Positions 1 to 7,237 of a stretch of DNA of 14,005 bases are shown piece after piece. Within the stretch, counting starts at the first letter, position 1. The number at the start of each line of letters is the position of its first letter. The DNA comes from Bacteroidota bacterium (GTDB lineage Bacteria > Bacteroidota > Bacteroidia > Chitinophagales > Chitinophagaceae): assembly GCA_947441205.1 (NCBI GenBank), contig CANETM010000015.1, forward strand, positions 1 through 14,005, read 5' to 3'. The translations under genes and the position numbers were made by a program. The notes beneath the pieces are model-generated. The model saw nothing but the letters and a program-made list of their open reading frames with translations. It was not told where the DNA came from and searched no databases.

Positions 1-377
1 ACACCCATTACTTTTCCTAAATCCTGTGGTCCAGCCGCACCTACTTGCGCAATAATTGCTTGCACTGCAGCTTTCACGTCATCCTCACTCATTTGAGCAG
101 GCAGAAATTTTTCAATCACTGCAATCTCTTCAGATTCTTTAGTTGCTAAATCAGGTCTGTTTTGTTGTTCGTAAATTAACAATGAGTCCTTTCGTGACTT
201 CACTAATTTTTGTAATAATTTCATTTCGGTGTCAGCTGAAATTTCACCATTAGCACCTGGCTCCGTTTTCGCTTTAATGATTTCTGCTTTGATTGCTCTT
301 AAGCCTCTTAATAATACTTCATCCTTATTTTTCATTGCGTCTTTCATTAAAGACATTACTTCTGTTTCTAAACTCAT
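1..377 (-). CDS. GatB/YqeY domain-containing protein, 3' end cut by window edge
   Basis: The first 125 residues are visible, reading leftwards from an ATG at 377. They match the GatB/YqeY family: an N-terminal helical part beginning MSLETEVMSLMKDAMKNKD, then LRGLRAIKAEI, a KSRKDSLLIYEQQNRPDL stretch, and the family-typical EIAVIEKFLPAQMSEDDV segment followed by GPQDLGKVMG. The family is about 150 residues long, so roughly 25 C-terminal residues are missing beyond the edge. The domain is related to the tail of GatB, the tRNA-dependent amidotransferase subunit, and is thought to bind tRNA, but the cellular role of free-standing YqeY proteins is not settled. It lies 29 bp downstream of gldC and is probably the last visible gene of a leftward cluster. 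Family assignment is firm; function is only inferred from the family. Confidence 0.88.
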   Translation of the reverse strand, partial: MSLETEVMSLMKDAMKNKDEVLLRGLRAIKAEIIKAKTEPGANGEISADTEMKLLQKLVKSRKDSLLIYEQQNRPDLATKESEEIAVIEKFLPAQMSEDDVKAAVQAIIAQVGAAGPQDLGKVMG

Positions 378-406
378 GGTATTACTATTTAATTATTTTA
401 TAAAGA

Positions 407-754
407 CTATTTATTATTTTGTTCGTTTTGACTTGCTCTAAATTTTTGATAAAATGATTGTGCAAAAGCTTTAAAATCGTCAGCTATGGCCTTATCCTGG
501 GTCGCTCTTAAATAAGTATCCCCCATACCCATTAAGTTTTGATAAAAAAAGTCGGCCATTTCGTCAACCATCATATCCTTTGTCCAAAGGTCAATGCGTA
601 AAGCTGTCTTGTCGGTTGGATCCCAAAAGGTAAGCATCATAGCGCGCGCGTCCTGAGCTTCAGTTGCCGTACTATCGCTAGCAGACCATTGGATATTTTG
701 AGGAATTTTTTGTTCATCTAAATGAACAGTTACATTGATGTTTGATTGGTGCAT
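407..754 (-). CDS. gldC: Gliding motility protein GldC
   Basis: A 115-residue protein whose whole length fits GldC. It has an N-terminal strand with VTVHLDEQKIP, then IQWSASD, a conserved ARAMMLTFWDP stretch, RIDLWTKDMMVDEMADFFYQ near residues 53-72, and a C-terminal helix with DTYLRAT and FAQSFYQKF. No signal peptide or membrane segment is present, so it should be cytoplasmic. GldC is restricted to Bacteroidota and was named for gliding motility. Homologues are common in non-gliding members, so presence here does not prove motility. It lies 15 bp downstream of the glycosyltransferase-like gene and 29 bp upstream of the YqeY-domain gene. No other gld gene is in the window. Confidence 0.88.
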   Translation of the reverse strand: MHQSNINVTVHLDEQKIPQNIQWSASDSTATEAQDARAMMLTFWDPTDKTALRIDLWTKDMMVDEMADFFYQNLMGMGDTYLRATQDKAIADDFKAFAQSFYQKFRASQNEQNNK

Positions 755-769
755 GGTAAAATTATTAAC

Positions 770-1834
770 CTATTTGATATGCGAAAGTACAATATTATTA
801 AATAACTCAAATGTGCTCCTATTATGATTTAAGGTTTGCAACCAGTTGCCGCCCATTGTAGCCCTTGATTGCCTATATACTTCGTCCTTATAGTATAGTT
901 TAAAGTGATTTGATAATACATTTTTTTCAGCGAAGGAAAATACCTCCCCAGCTGATTTCCATGTTTCAGTAAGTTGAATTTGATCATCAAACAATAATGG
1001 AACTCCAAAATGAATGGAGTGCATCACAAAGTAACTACATGAACTTTTTACACCTTCAAAAACTGTTAAATAGCTAGCGGCAAGCCAAGTAGCATTAACT
1101 TGATGAGTAGTATATATAGATACATCCTGCTTAAACTTATACCCTTTTAAAATGGAATTTGCTTTATTTACAGCTTGAACATTTTCCAAAATAAACACTA
1201 ATTGCATAGTTGATTGCTGCCATTTTTTAAATAGTGAGAACTCCTTTAAAATAGAGGTGATATTTTCAACGCCTGCAAATATTAATAAATAGTTATTCCC
1301 TTTTGAGATAATTTCTTTTACTGCCGACATTTCACTCCACTCTATAATTGGCTGTTCCATAATTGGCAACTGGAGGGAAACCAATGAAGATTTAAGATTT
1401 GGATATTGAGTTAATAAACTTTGTAAGGACCAATCGTTTAAGCTAATGACTTTTGTAGCATTCTTAATCCATTTACCAAACTGACGATTTAATAAATAGC
1501 GCTTAAAAACTGAAATACTGGCCCTTTCATTTGGCGTTATAATGGGCAGGAAATAATGAGGAAAAGTCTTCAAAAATGAACAGGTTTTTCCAAAATGAAC
1601 CACTAGCACCTTAAGATGATGATGAATATCTTGTTGAGCCTCCTTAAATGTAGTAAGCTTGATATGATTTTGTCCATAGCAAAATTCCTGTAGTTGATTG
1701 CTTGGATTGTCAGTTATAATTTGAATGAAAAGACCATTTATATTAGCACAATTCATGGTCATATCCATGACATGATGATCAAGTATATAACCAGCTTCAC
1801 ACAATTCAGAATCGGCAATAACTATTAAATGCAT
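770..1834 (-). CDS. Degenerate glycosyltransferase-like (GT-B fold) protein
   Basis: A 354-residue protein of uncertain function. I chose the ATG at 1834; a TTG two codons upstream is possible, but the ATG sits directly behind a -7 promoter element. Layout suggests a GT-B glycosyltransferase: an N-terminal Rossmann-like half, then AKVISLNDWSLQSLL (residues 127-141, the place where GT4 enzymes have a similar helix), a new strand NYLLIFAG (181-188), the strand LAASYLTVFEG (251-261), and MHSIHFGVPLLFDD (271-284), which resembles the EAMAxGxPVI loop. The usual second glutamate of the EX7E motif is not seen, and spacing after E260 is longer than normal, so catalysis is doubtful. No signal peptide or membrane helix is visible. 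It precedes gldC by 15 bp. Gene call is good; family call is tentative. Confidence 0.6.
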   Translation of the reverse strand: MHLIVIADSELCEAGYILDHHVMDMTMNCANINGLFIQIITDNPSNQLQEFCYGQNHIKLTTFKEAQQDIHHHLKVLVVHFGKTCSFLKTFPHYFLPIITPNERASISVFKRYLLNRQFGKWIKNATKVISLNDWSLQSLLTQYPNLKSSLVSLQLPIMEQPIIEWSEMSAVKEIISKGNNYLLIFAGVENITSILKEFSLFKKWQQSTMQLVFILENVQAVNKANSILKGYKFKQDVSIYTTHQVNATWLAASYLTVFEGVKSSCSYFVMHSIHFGVPLLFDDQIQLTETWKSAGEVFSFAEKNVLSNHFKLYYKDEVYRQSRATMGGNWLQTLNHNRSTFELFNNIVLSHIK

Positions 1835-1837
1835 GCA

Positions 1838-1845
1838 CAAATTTA
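1838..1845 (-). promoter_or_regulatory. Candidate -7 promoter element of the glycosyltransferase-like gene
   Basis: On the minus strand the sequence reads TAAATTTG and is followed after three bases by the ATG at 1834. This matches the Bacteroidota -7 consensus TAnnTTTG. No TTG at the usual spacing upstream was found for the -33 element. If used, transcription would start at or next to the start codon. Confidence 0.4.
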
Positions 1846-1869
1846 CATCATACTTAACAATTTATCCAC

Positions 1870-1902
1870 CTATCATTTTCAAGGCTTAGTTGTAAATGAT
1901 AG
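1870..1902. promoter_or_regulatory. Inverted repeat, candidate operator upstream of merR
   Basis: CTATCATTT at 1870-1878 is repeated as its exact reverse complement AAATGATAG at 1894-1902, with a 15-bp spacer and 24 bp between half-site centres. It lies in the 85-bp gap between the divergent glycosyltransferase-like and merR genes and ends 17 bp before the merR start, overlapping where its upstream promoter region should be. A dimeric regulator, perhaps the adjacent MerR protein, could bind here. The repeat is seen directly; the operator role is inference. Confidence 0.45.
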
Positions 1903-1907
1903 TCCCC

Positions 1908-1915
1908 TAACTTTA
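1908..1915 (+). promoter_or_regulatory. Candidate -7 promoter element of merR-type gene
   Basis: TAACTTTA differs by one base from the Bacteroidota consensus TAnnTTTG and sits four bases before the ATG at 1920. A TTG at 1890-1892 lies 15 bp upstream, slightly closer than usual for the -33 element. Transcription from it would be nearly leaderless. Confidence 0.35.
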
Positions 1916-1919
1916 CACT

Positions 1920-2546
1920 ATGGCTAAAGAACTGCAACAATTAGATTTATTTGGAAATCCTCAAACCGAACCTGTTCATATAAACAGAAACAAGGGCGTG
2001 AAAATCGTTGCTAAAAAACCAGTTAAACTAATTGCAGCTATACAAGCCGAATATTTAAATGAAATCGCTGAGGATTCAATTGCTATTCACCAACACGATT
2101 CTATTCCAACCGTTTCAAGAACAGCTATGCATTTTGGTAAGGATAATGCAACTCATAAACGTGGAAGAAAATCATTTGCTTCCATGGAAGGTGATATTGA
2201 TAAATTAAATGTGCCTTCATCCGACGAATTAGCTAAAAAATTATACTACCCTATTGGAGAAGTAGCTGTTTGGTTTAATGTTAACACTTCACTAATTAGA
2301 TATTGGGAAAAAGAATTTAAGCAATTACAACCACGTAAAACAAGAAAAGGCGATCGTTTATTTCGTGCACAGGATATTGAATTCTTGAAACAAATTTATT
2401 ATTTGTTACGTGAAAAAAAATATTCAATCGATGGGGCAAAAACTTATTTGAAAAATAATAAACAAAAGGCCGAAAAGGATTTAGCTTTATTGAATAGCTT
2501 AAAGGATTTAAAAACCTTTTTGGTTTCCTTAAAAAGTAGTCTTTAA
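1920..2546 (+). CDS. MerR-family transcriptional regulator with long N-terminal extension
   Basis: A 208-residue protein with a MerR-type winged helix-turn-helix at about residues 108-180. It contains LYYPIGEVAVWFNVNTSLIRYWEKEF (helix-turn-helix; the IRYWEKEF end is the MerR hallmark), then RKTRKGDRLFRAQDIEFLKQIYYLL (the wing and following helix) and YSIDGAKTYL. The first 107 residues precede the DNA-binding domain, whereas most MerR proteins have it at the very N terminus. That extension looks poorly structured and includes a basic KRGRKS patch at 80-85. The C-terminal 25 residues could form a short dimerising helix. No metal-binding cysteines or effector domain are present, so the ligand is unknown. 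Start is ATG behind a candidate -7 element. It is divergent from the glycosyltransferase-like gene and convergent with mscS, ending 9 bp away. Confidence 0.85.
   Translation: MAKELQQLDLFGNPQTEPVHINRNKGVKIVAKKPVKLIAAIQAEYLNEIAEDSIAIHQHDSIPTVSRTAMHFGKDNATHKRGRKSFASMEGDIDKLNVPSSDELAKKLYYPIGEVAVWFNVNTSLIRYWEKEFKQLQPRKTRKGDRLFRAQDIEFLKQIYYLLREKKYSIDGAKTYLKNNKQKAEKDLALLNSLKDLKTFLVSLKSSL
2512..2526. terminator. Weak hairpin at the merR/mscS convergent end
   Basis: AAACC (2512-2516) and GGTTT (2522-2526) enclose a five-base loop inside the last codons of the merR-type gene. On the minus strand GGTTT is followed by further T residues, so it could help end the mscS transcript, whose stop is at 2556. 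The stem is short with only two G-C pairs; low confidence. Confidence 0.25.
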
Positions 2547-2555
2547 TTATTACCT

Positions 2556-3617
2556 CTACTTAGCATCCGCAAACTGAATATTATGCTCATTGGCATAACT
2601 AATTGCAGTTAAATTCAACTCTTCCCTTAGCATTTGATATTTCGACAGCTCGACATACATGGGTACGAATGTTTCCAAGTGTATGACATGAAACAATTTG
2701 CCTGACTCTGATATAAAAACCGATGTATTGTGCAGGTCATTTATCGAAGCCGCCTTCTCCCTTAAAAAATTGCTGAAATTCATGAGGGATTTTGCATCAG
2801 TTTGAATACTTAGTTGCAAATCCATTTCAATTTTACGATCCGTTCTCAAGCTAATATTATCAACGATGGAATCAACCATTTGCTTATTCGGAACTGAAAT
2901 GTAGGTTTTGCTATCAGTTCTTATTCTTGTGCTTCTTAATCCAATTTTTTCAATAGTACCCGTAAAATTATTGACTTTAACTAAGTCGCCAACGGTGAAT
3001 GGTTTATCAAAAAATATGATAAAGGAGGCGATAATATTTTCCAAGCTTTCTCTCATTGATAGTGCAATGGCAGCTCCTACGATACTTAAGCTGGTGACTA
3101 AGTTTCCTATGTTCTCATTAAATACATAATGGAGTACCATTAATACGCCAATGATATATAAAATCACTTTAAAAAAATCTCGGAAAAATAAAATAAGTTG
3201 ATCATCATTTTGATCCTTTGAAATCCTCGCTCTCTCTTCAAGTATAATGGAGACAAATTCTAATGTACGCAAGCATACCCTTATTAAAAGTATGATGAAT
3301 ACTAGTTTTACGCAAGATTCCAGCCCTTGTTGAAATGAAAACTTATATATATTAATACTCCATAATGCTGGAAATTGTAATTCATACAATGCAACAATGG
3401 CAATTACAAAAAGTAGGAATCTTTCAATAGGCACCACCAAGCGGTGAACGTGAGACTTTCTTAGTTCAGAATGATTTTTTTTATCAATCCAGCTATATAT
3501 AAGCTTTGCAAAAAAACGAGACACAAAGCCTTTGATAATAAATGCAAATAATAATATTCCAAAAACTATTAAATAACTTTTTATGGAATTAGAGAGTATG
3601 TATTGATTAATGTTCAT
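2556..3617 (-). CDS. Mechanosensitive ion channel, MscS family
   Basis: A 353-residue inner-membrane protein. Hydrophobic segments lie at about residues 13-30, 66-82, 103-118, 147-165 and 173-204. The last is the MscS pore helix: TSLSIVGAAIALSMRESLEN, followed by FIIFFDKPFTVGDLV, the signature leading into the cytoplasmic beta domain. The beta domain continues with GTIEKIGLRSTRIRT and ISVPNKQMVDSIVDNIS (about 220-256), and a mixed alpha/beta C-terminal domain follows to the end. This is larger than E. coli MscS (286 residues) because of extra N-terminal helices. Family members open under membrane tension and release solutes after hypo-osmotic shock. It is the last gene of the rsfS-ftsH-LUD-lpxH-mscS run, 15 bp after the lpxH-type gene. 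The start ATG at 3617 is the first in frame. Confidence 0.93.
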   Translation of the reverse strand: MNINQYILSNSIKSYLIVFGILLFAFIIKGFVSRFFAKLIYSWIDKKNHSELRKSHVHRLVVPIERFLLFVIAIVALYELQFPALWSINIYKFSFQQGLESCVKLVFIILLIRVCLRTLEFVSIILEERARISKDQNDDQLILFFRDFFKVILYIIGVLMVLHYVFNENIGNLVTSLSIVGAAIALSMRESLENIIASFIIFFDKPFTVGDLVKVNNFTGTIEKIGLRSTRIRTDSKTYISVPNKQMVDSIVDNISLRTDRKIEMDLQLSIQTDAKSLMNFSNFLREKAASINDLHNTSVFISESGKLFHVIHLETFVPMYVELSKYQMLREELNLTAISYANEHNIQFADAK

Positions 3618-3632
3618 TGTAAAATTTGAATA

Positions 3633-4391
3633 TTATGATTCCCATTTTAATAATTGCATGGAAGTACCATCAAATACCCCATAGGTATATAGTTTAATCC
3701 AATCACCTAAATTAATATATGTTGTTTTTTCATTAATTACATAATCAATGGCAAAATGTCGATGTCCAAAAATGAAGTAGTCAACATCCATTTTCTCAGC
3801 CATTTGTTTGGTATATATGATTAGCCACTCCTTATCCTCTCCTAAAAATATTTCATCGGCAGTGCCTGTTTTAGCTCGGCTTTTTGCACTAAAATAATTG
3901 GCTAACTGAATGCCCGCATCGGGATGCAGCCATCTGAAAAGCCATTTGCAAAGGGGATTGGTAAAAACTTTTTTTAAACGTTTGTAGCCATAATCACCTG
4001 GACCTAATCCATCACCATGTCCAATATAAAATTGTTTATTGCCCAAGGAAAATAAATGGGGCTCAAAATATACTTTGGCATTTAACTCGGAAGTTAAATA
4101 ATCTTGCATCCACAAATCATGATTACCAGTAAATATATGTAAGGGTATGCCCGCATCACTAATTTCTGCTAAACATCCTAATATTCGAATAAACCCTTTT
4201 GGAACCACCGTTTTATATTCAAACCAAAAATCAAAAATATCACCTACTATAAAAATAGCAGCAGCATCTTTTTTTGCATTTTTTAAAAATAGAACAATCT
4301 GGTCCTCCCGCTTTCTGCTTTCAATTGCATTAGGCGCCCCTAAGTGGAAATCAGATAAGAAATAAATTTTTTTTCCTGGGGCAAGTTCCAT
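3633..4391 (-). CDS. lpxH: UDP-2,3-diacylglucosamine diphosphatase (LpxH-type metallophosphoesterase)
   Basis: A 252-residue calcineurin-like metallophosphoesterase. All metal-binding motifs are visible: SDFHLG (D14, H16), GDIFDFW (D51), GNHD (N90, H91), GHGDG (H125) and GHRH (H210, H212). The order and the FDFWFEY signature match LpxH, which cleaves UDP-2,3-diacylglucosamine to lipid X and UMP at the cytoplasmic face of the inner membrane in lipid A synthesis. A GTG two codons upstream (4397) is possible, but the ATG at 4391 gives the standard short N terminus. It lies 20 bp downstream of the LUD gene and 15 bp upstream of the mechanosensitive channel gene. No other lpx gene is nearby. A general metallophosphoesterase with another substrate cannot be excluded from sequence alone. 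Confidence 0.87.
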   Translation of the reverse strand: MELAPGKKIYFLSDFHLGAPNAIESRKREDQIVLFLKNAKKDAAAIFIVGDIFDFWFEYKTVVPKGFIRILGCLAEISDAGIPLHIFTGNHDLWMQDYLTSELNAKVYFEPHLFSLGNKQFYIGHGDGLGPGDYGYKRLKKVFTNPLCKWLFRWLHPDAGIQLANYFSAKSRAKTGTADEIFLGEDKEWLIIYTKQMAEKMDVDYFIFGHRHFAIDYVINEKTTYINLGDWIKLYTYGVFDGTSMQLLKWES

Positions 4392-4411
4392 GAACACAAA
4401 TATTTAAAATT

Positions 4412-5053
4412 TTAGTCAGTTAATTTATCAACTAAAAAACAATAAACTTCCTTAGGACCATGAACACCCACCACTAATGTTTTTTCAATATCAGCTGTTC
4501 GGCTTGGACCCGTTGCAAAACTTATCATGGAAGGAATAGTATTAGATTGAGCAGTAAAACGATTTAAACTATCCGATATATCAAAAACCAACTGATGTGT
4601 ATAAGCTATACAAATATGAATAGGCGCATATACACTTGCTGTTCGGCCGCTTAATTGTTGACTGCTTAAAACAATAGTTCCTGTACGCGCTACTAAACTC
4701 TCACATAAGGTAATAGATGCATCGCAGCTTTCTAATTCATTTGTGTTTACAGGATTGAAATTAAACGCTTTCATATTATCCAACCATCCTGTTTCAAGTG
4801 AGTAAATTTTATGCCATTGTTTTGCTTCAATTAAAGCAGATAACTGCGCCACTAATTCTTTTTCATCGGCACAATACACAAATTTACCTAGTAAGGAAGT
4901 GAACTTTTCGGCGAAACCAATAGCCAACTCCTTTTCGGTAGGTATAAAAATAGGCGTATCAGCTAGTTGATCCGGGAATGGAAGAGGAACAGGCGTTTCA
5001 AGCGCCTGCTTTATTTTTTTTAATATTTTATTTCTTGCTCCTTGTGATTCCAT
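4412..5053 (-). CDS. LUD domain-containing protein (LutC/YkgG family)
   Basis: A 213-residue single-domain protein of the LUD family. The signatures are ITLCESLVARTGTIVLSS (residues 113-130) and TGPSRTADIEKTLVVGVHGP (181-200), the strongest conserved block of LutC/YkgG proteins. The N terminus (MESQGARNKILKKIKQAL) is the usual basic helix. LutC works with LutA and LutB to oxidise L-lactate in other bacteria, but neither partner is here. The gene follows ftsH by 8 bp and precedes the lpxH-type gene, so a lactate role is not supported by context. No signal peptide or membrane segment is seen. Domain assignment is secure; the reaction is unknown. Confidence 0.88.
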   Translation of the reverse strand: MESQGARNKILKKIKQALETPVPLPFPDQLADTPIFIPTEKELAIGFAEKFTSLLGKFVYCADEKELVAQLSALIEAKQWHKIYSLETGWLDNMKAFNFNPVNTNELESCDASITLCESLVARTGTIVLSSQQLSGRTASVYAPIHICIAYTHQLVFDISDSLNRFTAQSNTIPSMISFATGPSRTADIEKTLVVGVHGPKEVYCFLVDKLTD

Positions 5054-5061
5054 TCGTATTA

Positions 5062-7185
5062 TTATTCATTATTTTCTGAAGCATCAGCTGCACCAATAGT
5101 TGCATTTGCATGATCTATGGTATCATCTAACTTCACGTCATTTGATGCTGTTGCAAGCGCTGTGTTATCCGTAGGATTTACAACGGTTGTTTCAGAAGGT
5201 GCAAAGGTGTCGCTATCTTCAAAAGCGCCTAGCGCTTTTTCTTCTTCAAAAGGTCGCTTACCAATTAATTCTTCTACATCACTTTTATGTAATACTTCTT
5301 TATCTAATAATTCTTTTGCTAATTTTTCAACCTGCTCTTTTTTATCAGTCAATAAGGCCAATGTTCTTTGATAAGCTTCTGCAATCATTTTTCTAACTTC
5401 TTCGTCAATGATTTTTCCAGTCTCTTCGCTGTATGGCTTTTGGAAGGTATTTTCTTGTGAAGGATCGTAAAAACTTACATTTCCAATTTTATCATTCATT
5501 CCATAAGTAGTGACCATGGAATAAGCCATTTTAGAAATTTGTTGTAAATCGTTGGAAGCGCCAGTCGAAATTTTACCAAAGAAAATTTGTTCAGCAGCGC
5601 GACCACCCAAAGTCATACACATTTGATCGGTTAACTGCTCAATAGTATATAAATATTGCTCCTTAGGCGTGTATTGCGCATAACCTAAAGCAGCAGTACC
5701 TCTTGGCACAATAGTTACTTTCAATAAAGGATATGCATGTTCCAAAAACCAGCCACAAATTGCGTGTCCAGCTTCGTGGTATGCGATTACTTCTTTTTCG
5801 TTTTTAGAGATGATTTTGTTTTTCTTTTCTAAACCGCCAATCACTCTATCAATTGCATCTTGAAAATCTATCATCTCCACTCCTGTCTTTCCTTTTCGTG
5901 CGGCAATCAAAGCTGCTTCGTTACAAACATTCGCAATATCGGCTCCAGCAAAACCAGGTGTTTGCTCGGCTAATTTGTGAACGTCTAAATTTTCAGAAAC
6001 TTTAATAGGACCTAAGTGAACTTTAAAAATTTCTTCACGTCCTTTTACATCAGGGCGATCAATTGATATTTGACGATCAAAACGACCTGGTCTTAATAAG
6101 GCACTATCCAATACATCAGGACGGTTAGTTGCTGCTAAAATAATGATACCCGTGTCACCACCAAATCCATCCATTTCAACCAATAATTGATTCAATGTAT
6201 TTTCACGCTCGTCGTTACTCATCATAGCATTTTTACCACGTGCACGACCAATAGCATCAATCTCATCAATAAAAATAATACAGGGTGCTTTTTCTCTTGC
6301 TTGCTTAAACAAATCACGCACACGGCTTGCACCCACTCCTACAAACATTTCAACAAAGTCAGATCCACTTAAACTAAAAAAAGGAACCTGCGCTTCACCA
6401 GCCATTGCTTTTGCTAATAAAGTTTTACCTGTACCTGGAGGTCCAATTAAAAGTGCACCCTTAGGAATTTTACCACCTAAAGCAGTATACTTTTTTGGAT
6501 TTTTTAAAAAGTCAACAATCTCCATAACTTCTTCTTTCGCTTCCTCTAATCCAGCAACATCAGCAAAAGTGATATTTACTTTAGTGCCACCTTTTTCAAA
6601 TAAAGTAGCTTTTGACTTTCCTACATTAAATATGCCACCTGGACCACCGCTGCCACCAGCGCCACCGCCCATTTTACGCATTAGTAAAACCCAAACCACC
6701 ACAATCAACACTAATGAAAAAATGGTATTAGCAATAGGTCCAAACCAATCGTTTTCAGTATCTGAACTACTATCCGGAATATCAGTGATTGCATATTTTG
6801 TGTAAATCGACTCTACTTCCTTATTAAAGGATGACCAATCATCTACTTTATATTCAAATAAGTAATTACCCTTGATTTTTTCCTTGTTTAATTTTGTTTT
6901 AAACTTTTGAACATAATATTCTTTTTGAAGACTATCTGCTTTTATATAAATACGAACAACTTTTTTATTCTCGACTTTTACGTATTTTTCAACGTCACCG
7001 CTAGCCATTAATTTTGCAAATTCATTATGTGAAATCACATTTACATCTGGCGCCATTTTTGAAAAAAATGTGGCATACAATAAAATTGAAAACAGAATAC
7101 CATAAATCCAATAAATATTAAATTTTGGTAGTTTTGGTCCGTCCCCTAAAGGCCCTTTCTTTTTTGATTTATTTTCAGGTATCAT
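5062..7185 (-). CDS. ftsH: ATP-dependent zinc metalloprotease FtsH
   Basis: A 707-residue membrane-anchored AAA+ protease that degrades misfolded or regulated membrane and soluble proteins. Two membrane helices, at about residues 23-42 and 152-169, bracket the periplasmic domain. A glycine-rich linker (172-184) leads into the AAA domain: Walker A GPPGTGKT (248-255), pore loop FVGVGA (281-286), Walker B IIFIDEID (303-310), and the second region of homology with ATNRPDVLDSALLRPGRFDRQ around 352-372. The peptidase domain has the HEAGH zinc motif (470-474) and the third zinc ligand D546 in STGASNDL. The last 60 residues are an acidic, alanine- and threonine-rich tail after IGKRPFEEEK, longer than in E. 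coli FtsH and probably disordered. It lies 52 bp downstream of rsfS, with a hairpin in the gap, and 8 bp upstream of the LUD gene. Confidence 0.97.
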   Translation of the reverse strand: MIPENKSKKKGPLGDGPKLPKFNIYWIYGILFSILLYATFFSKMAPDVNVISHNEFAKLMASGDVEKYVKVENKKVVRIYIKADSLQKEYYVQKFKTKLNKEKIKGNYLFEYKVDDWSSFNKEVESIYTKYAITDIPDSSSDTENDWFGPIANTIFSLVLIVVVWVLLMRKMGGGAGGSGGPGGIFNVGKSKATLFEKGGTKVNITFADVAGLEEAKEEVMEIVDFLKNPKKYTALGGKIPKGALLIGPPGTGKTLLAKAMAGEAQVPFFSLSGSDFVEMFVGVGASRVRDLFKQAREKAPCIIFIDEIDAIGRARGKNAMMSNDERENTLNQLLVEMDGFGGDTGIIILAATNRPDVLDSALLRPGRFDRQISIDRPDVKGREEIFKVHLGPIKVSENLDVHKLAEQTPGFAGADIANVCNEAALIAARKGKTGVEMIDFQDAIDRVIGGLEKKNKIISKNEKEVIAYHEAGHAICGWFLEHAYPLLKVTIVPRGTAALGYAQYTPKEQYLYTIEQLTDQMCMTLGGRAAEQIFFGKISTGASNDLQQISKMAYSMVTTYGMNDKIGNVSFYDPSQENTFQKPYSEETGKIIDEEVRKMIAEAYQRTLALLTDKKEQVEKLAKELLDKEVLHKSDVEELIGKRPFEEEKALGAFEDSDTFAPSETTVVNPTDNTALATASNDVKLDDTIDHANATIGAADASENNE

Positions 7186-7198
7186 TTGTAATAATTAT

Positions 7199-7225
7199 GA
7201 CTTTTGTATATTGATAACAAAAGTC
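7199..7225. promoter_or_regulatory. Hairpin in the ftsH leader
   Basis: GACTTTTGT at 7199-7207 pairs perfectly with ACAAAAGTC at 7217-7225 across a nine-base loop. On the minus strand this hairpin would lie in the rsfS-ftsH gap and end 13 bases before the ftsH ATG. It is not followed by a T tract, so it is not a classical terminator. It could instead influence ftsH translation, mRNA processing, or bind a protein. The repeat is seen directly; any function is inferred. Confidence 0.45.
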
Positions 7226-7237
7226 TTTGAAATAAGT

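Noticed and set aside
229..441. Plus-strand open frame opposite the YqeY-domain gene
   Set aside because: It is antisense to the conserved GatB/YqeY coding region and its translation shows no family features.
5117..5396. Plus-strand open frames opposite the ftsH 3' end
   Set aside because: They are antisense shadows of the ftsH coding sequence, with serine- and phenylalanine-rich translations and no recognisable domain.
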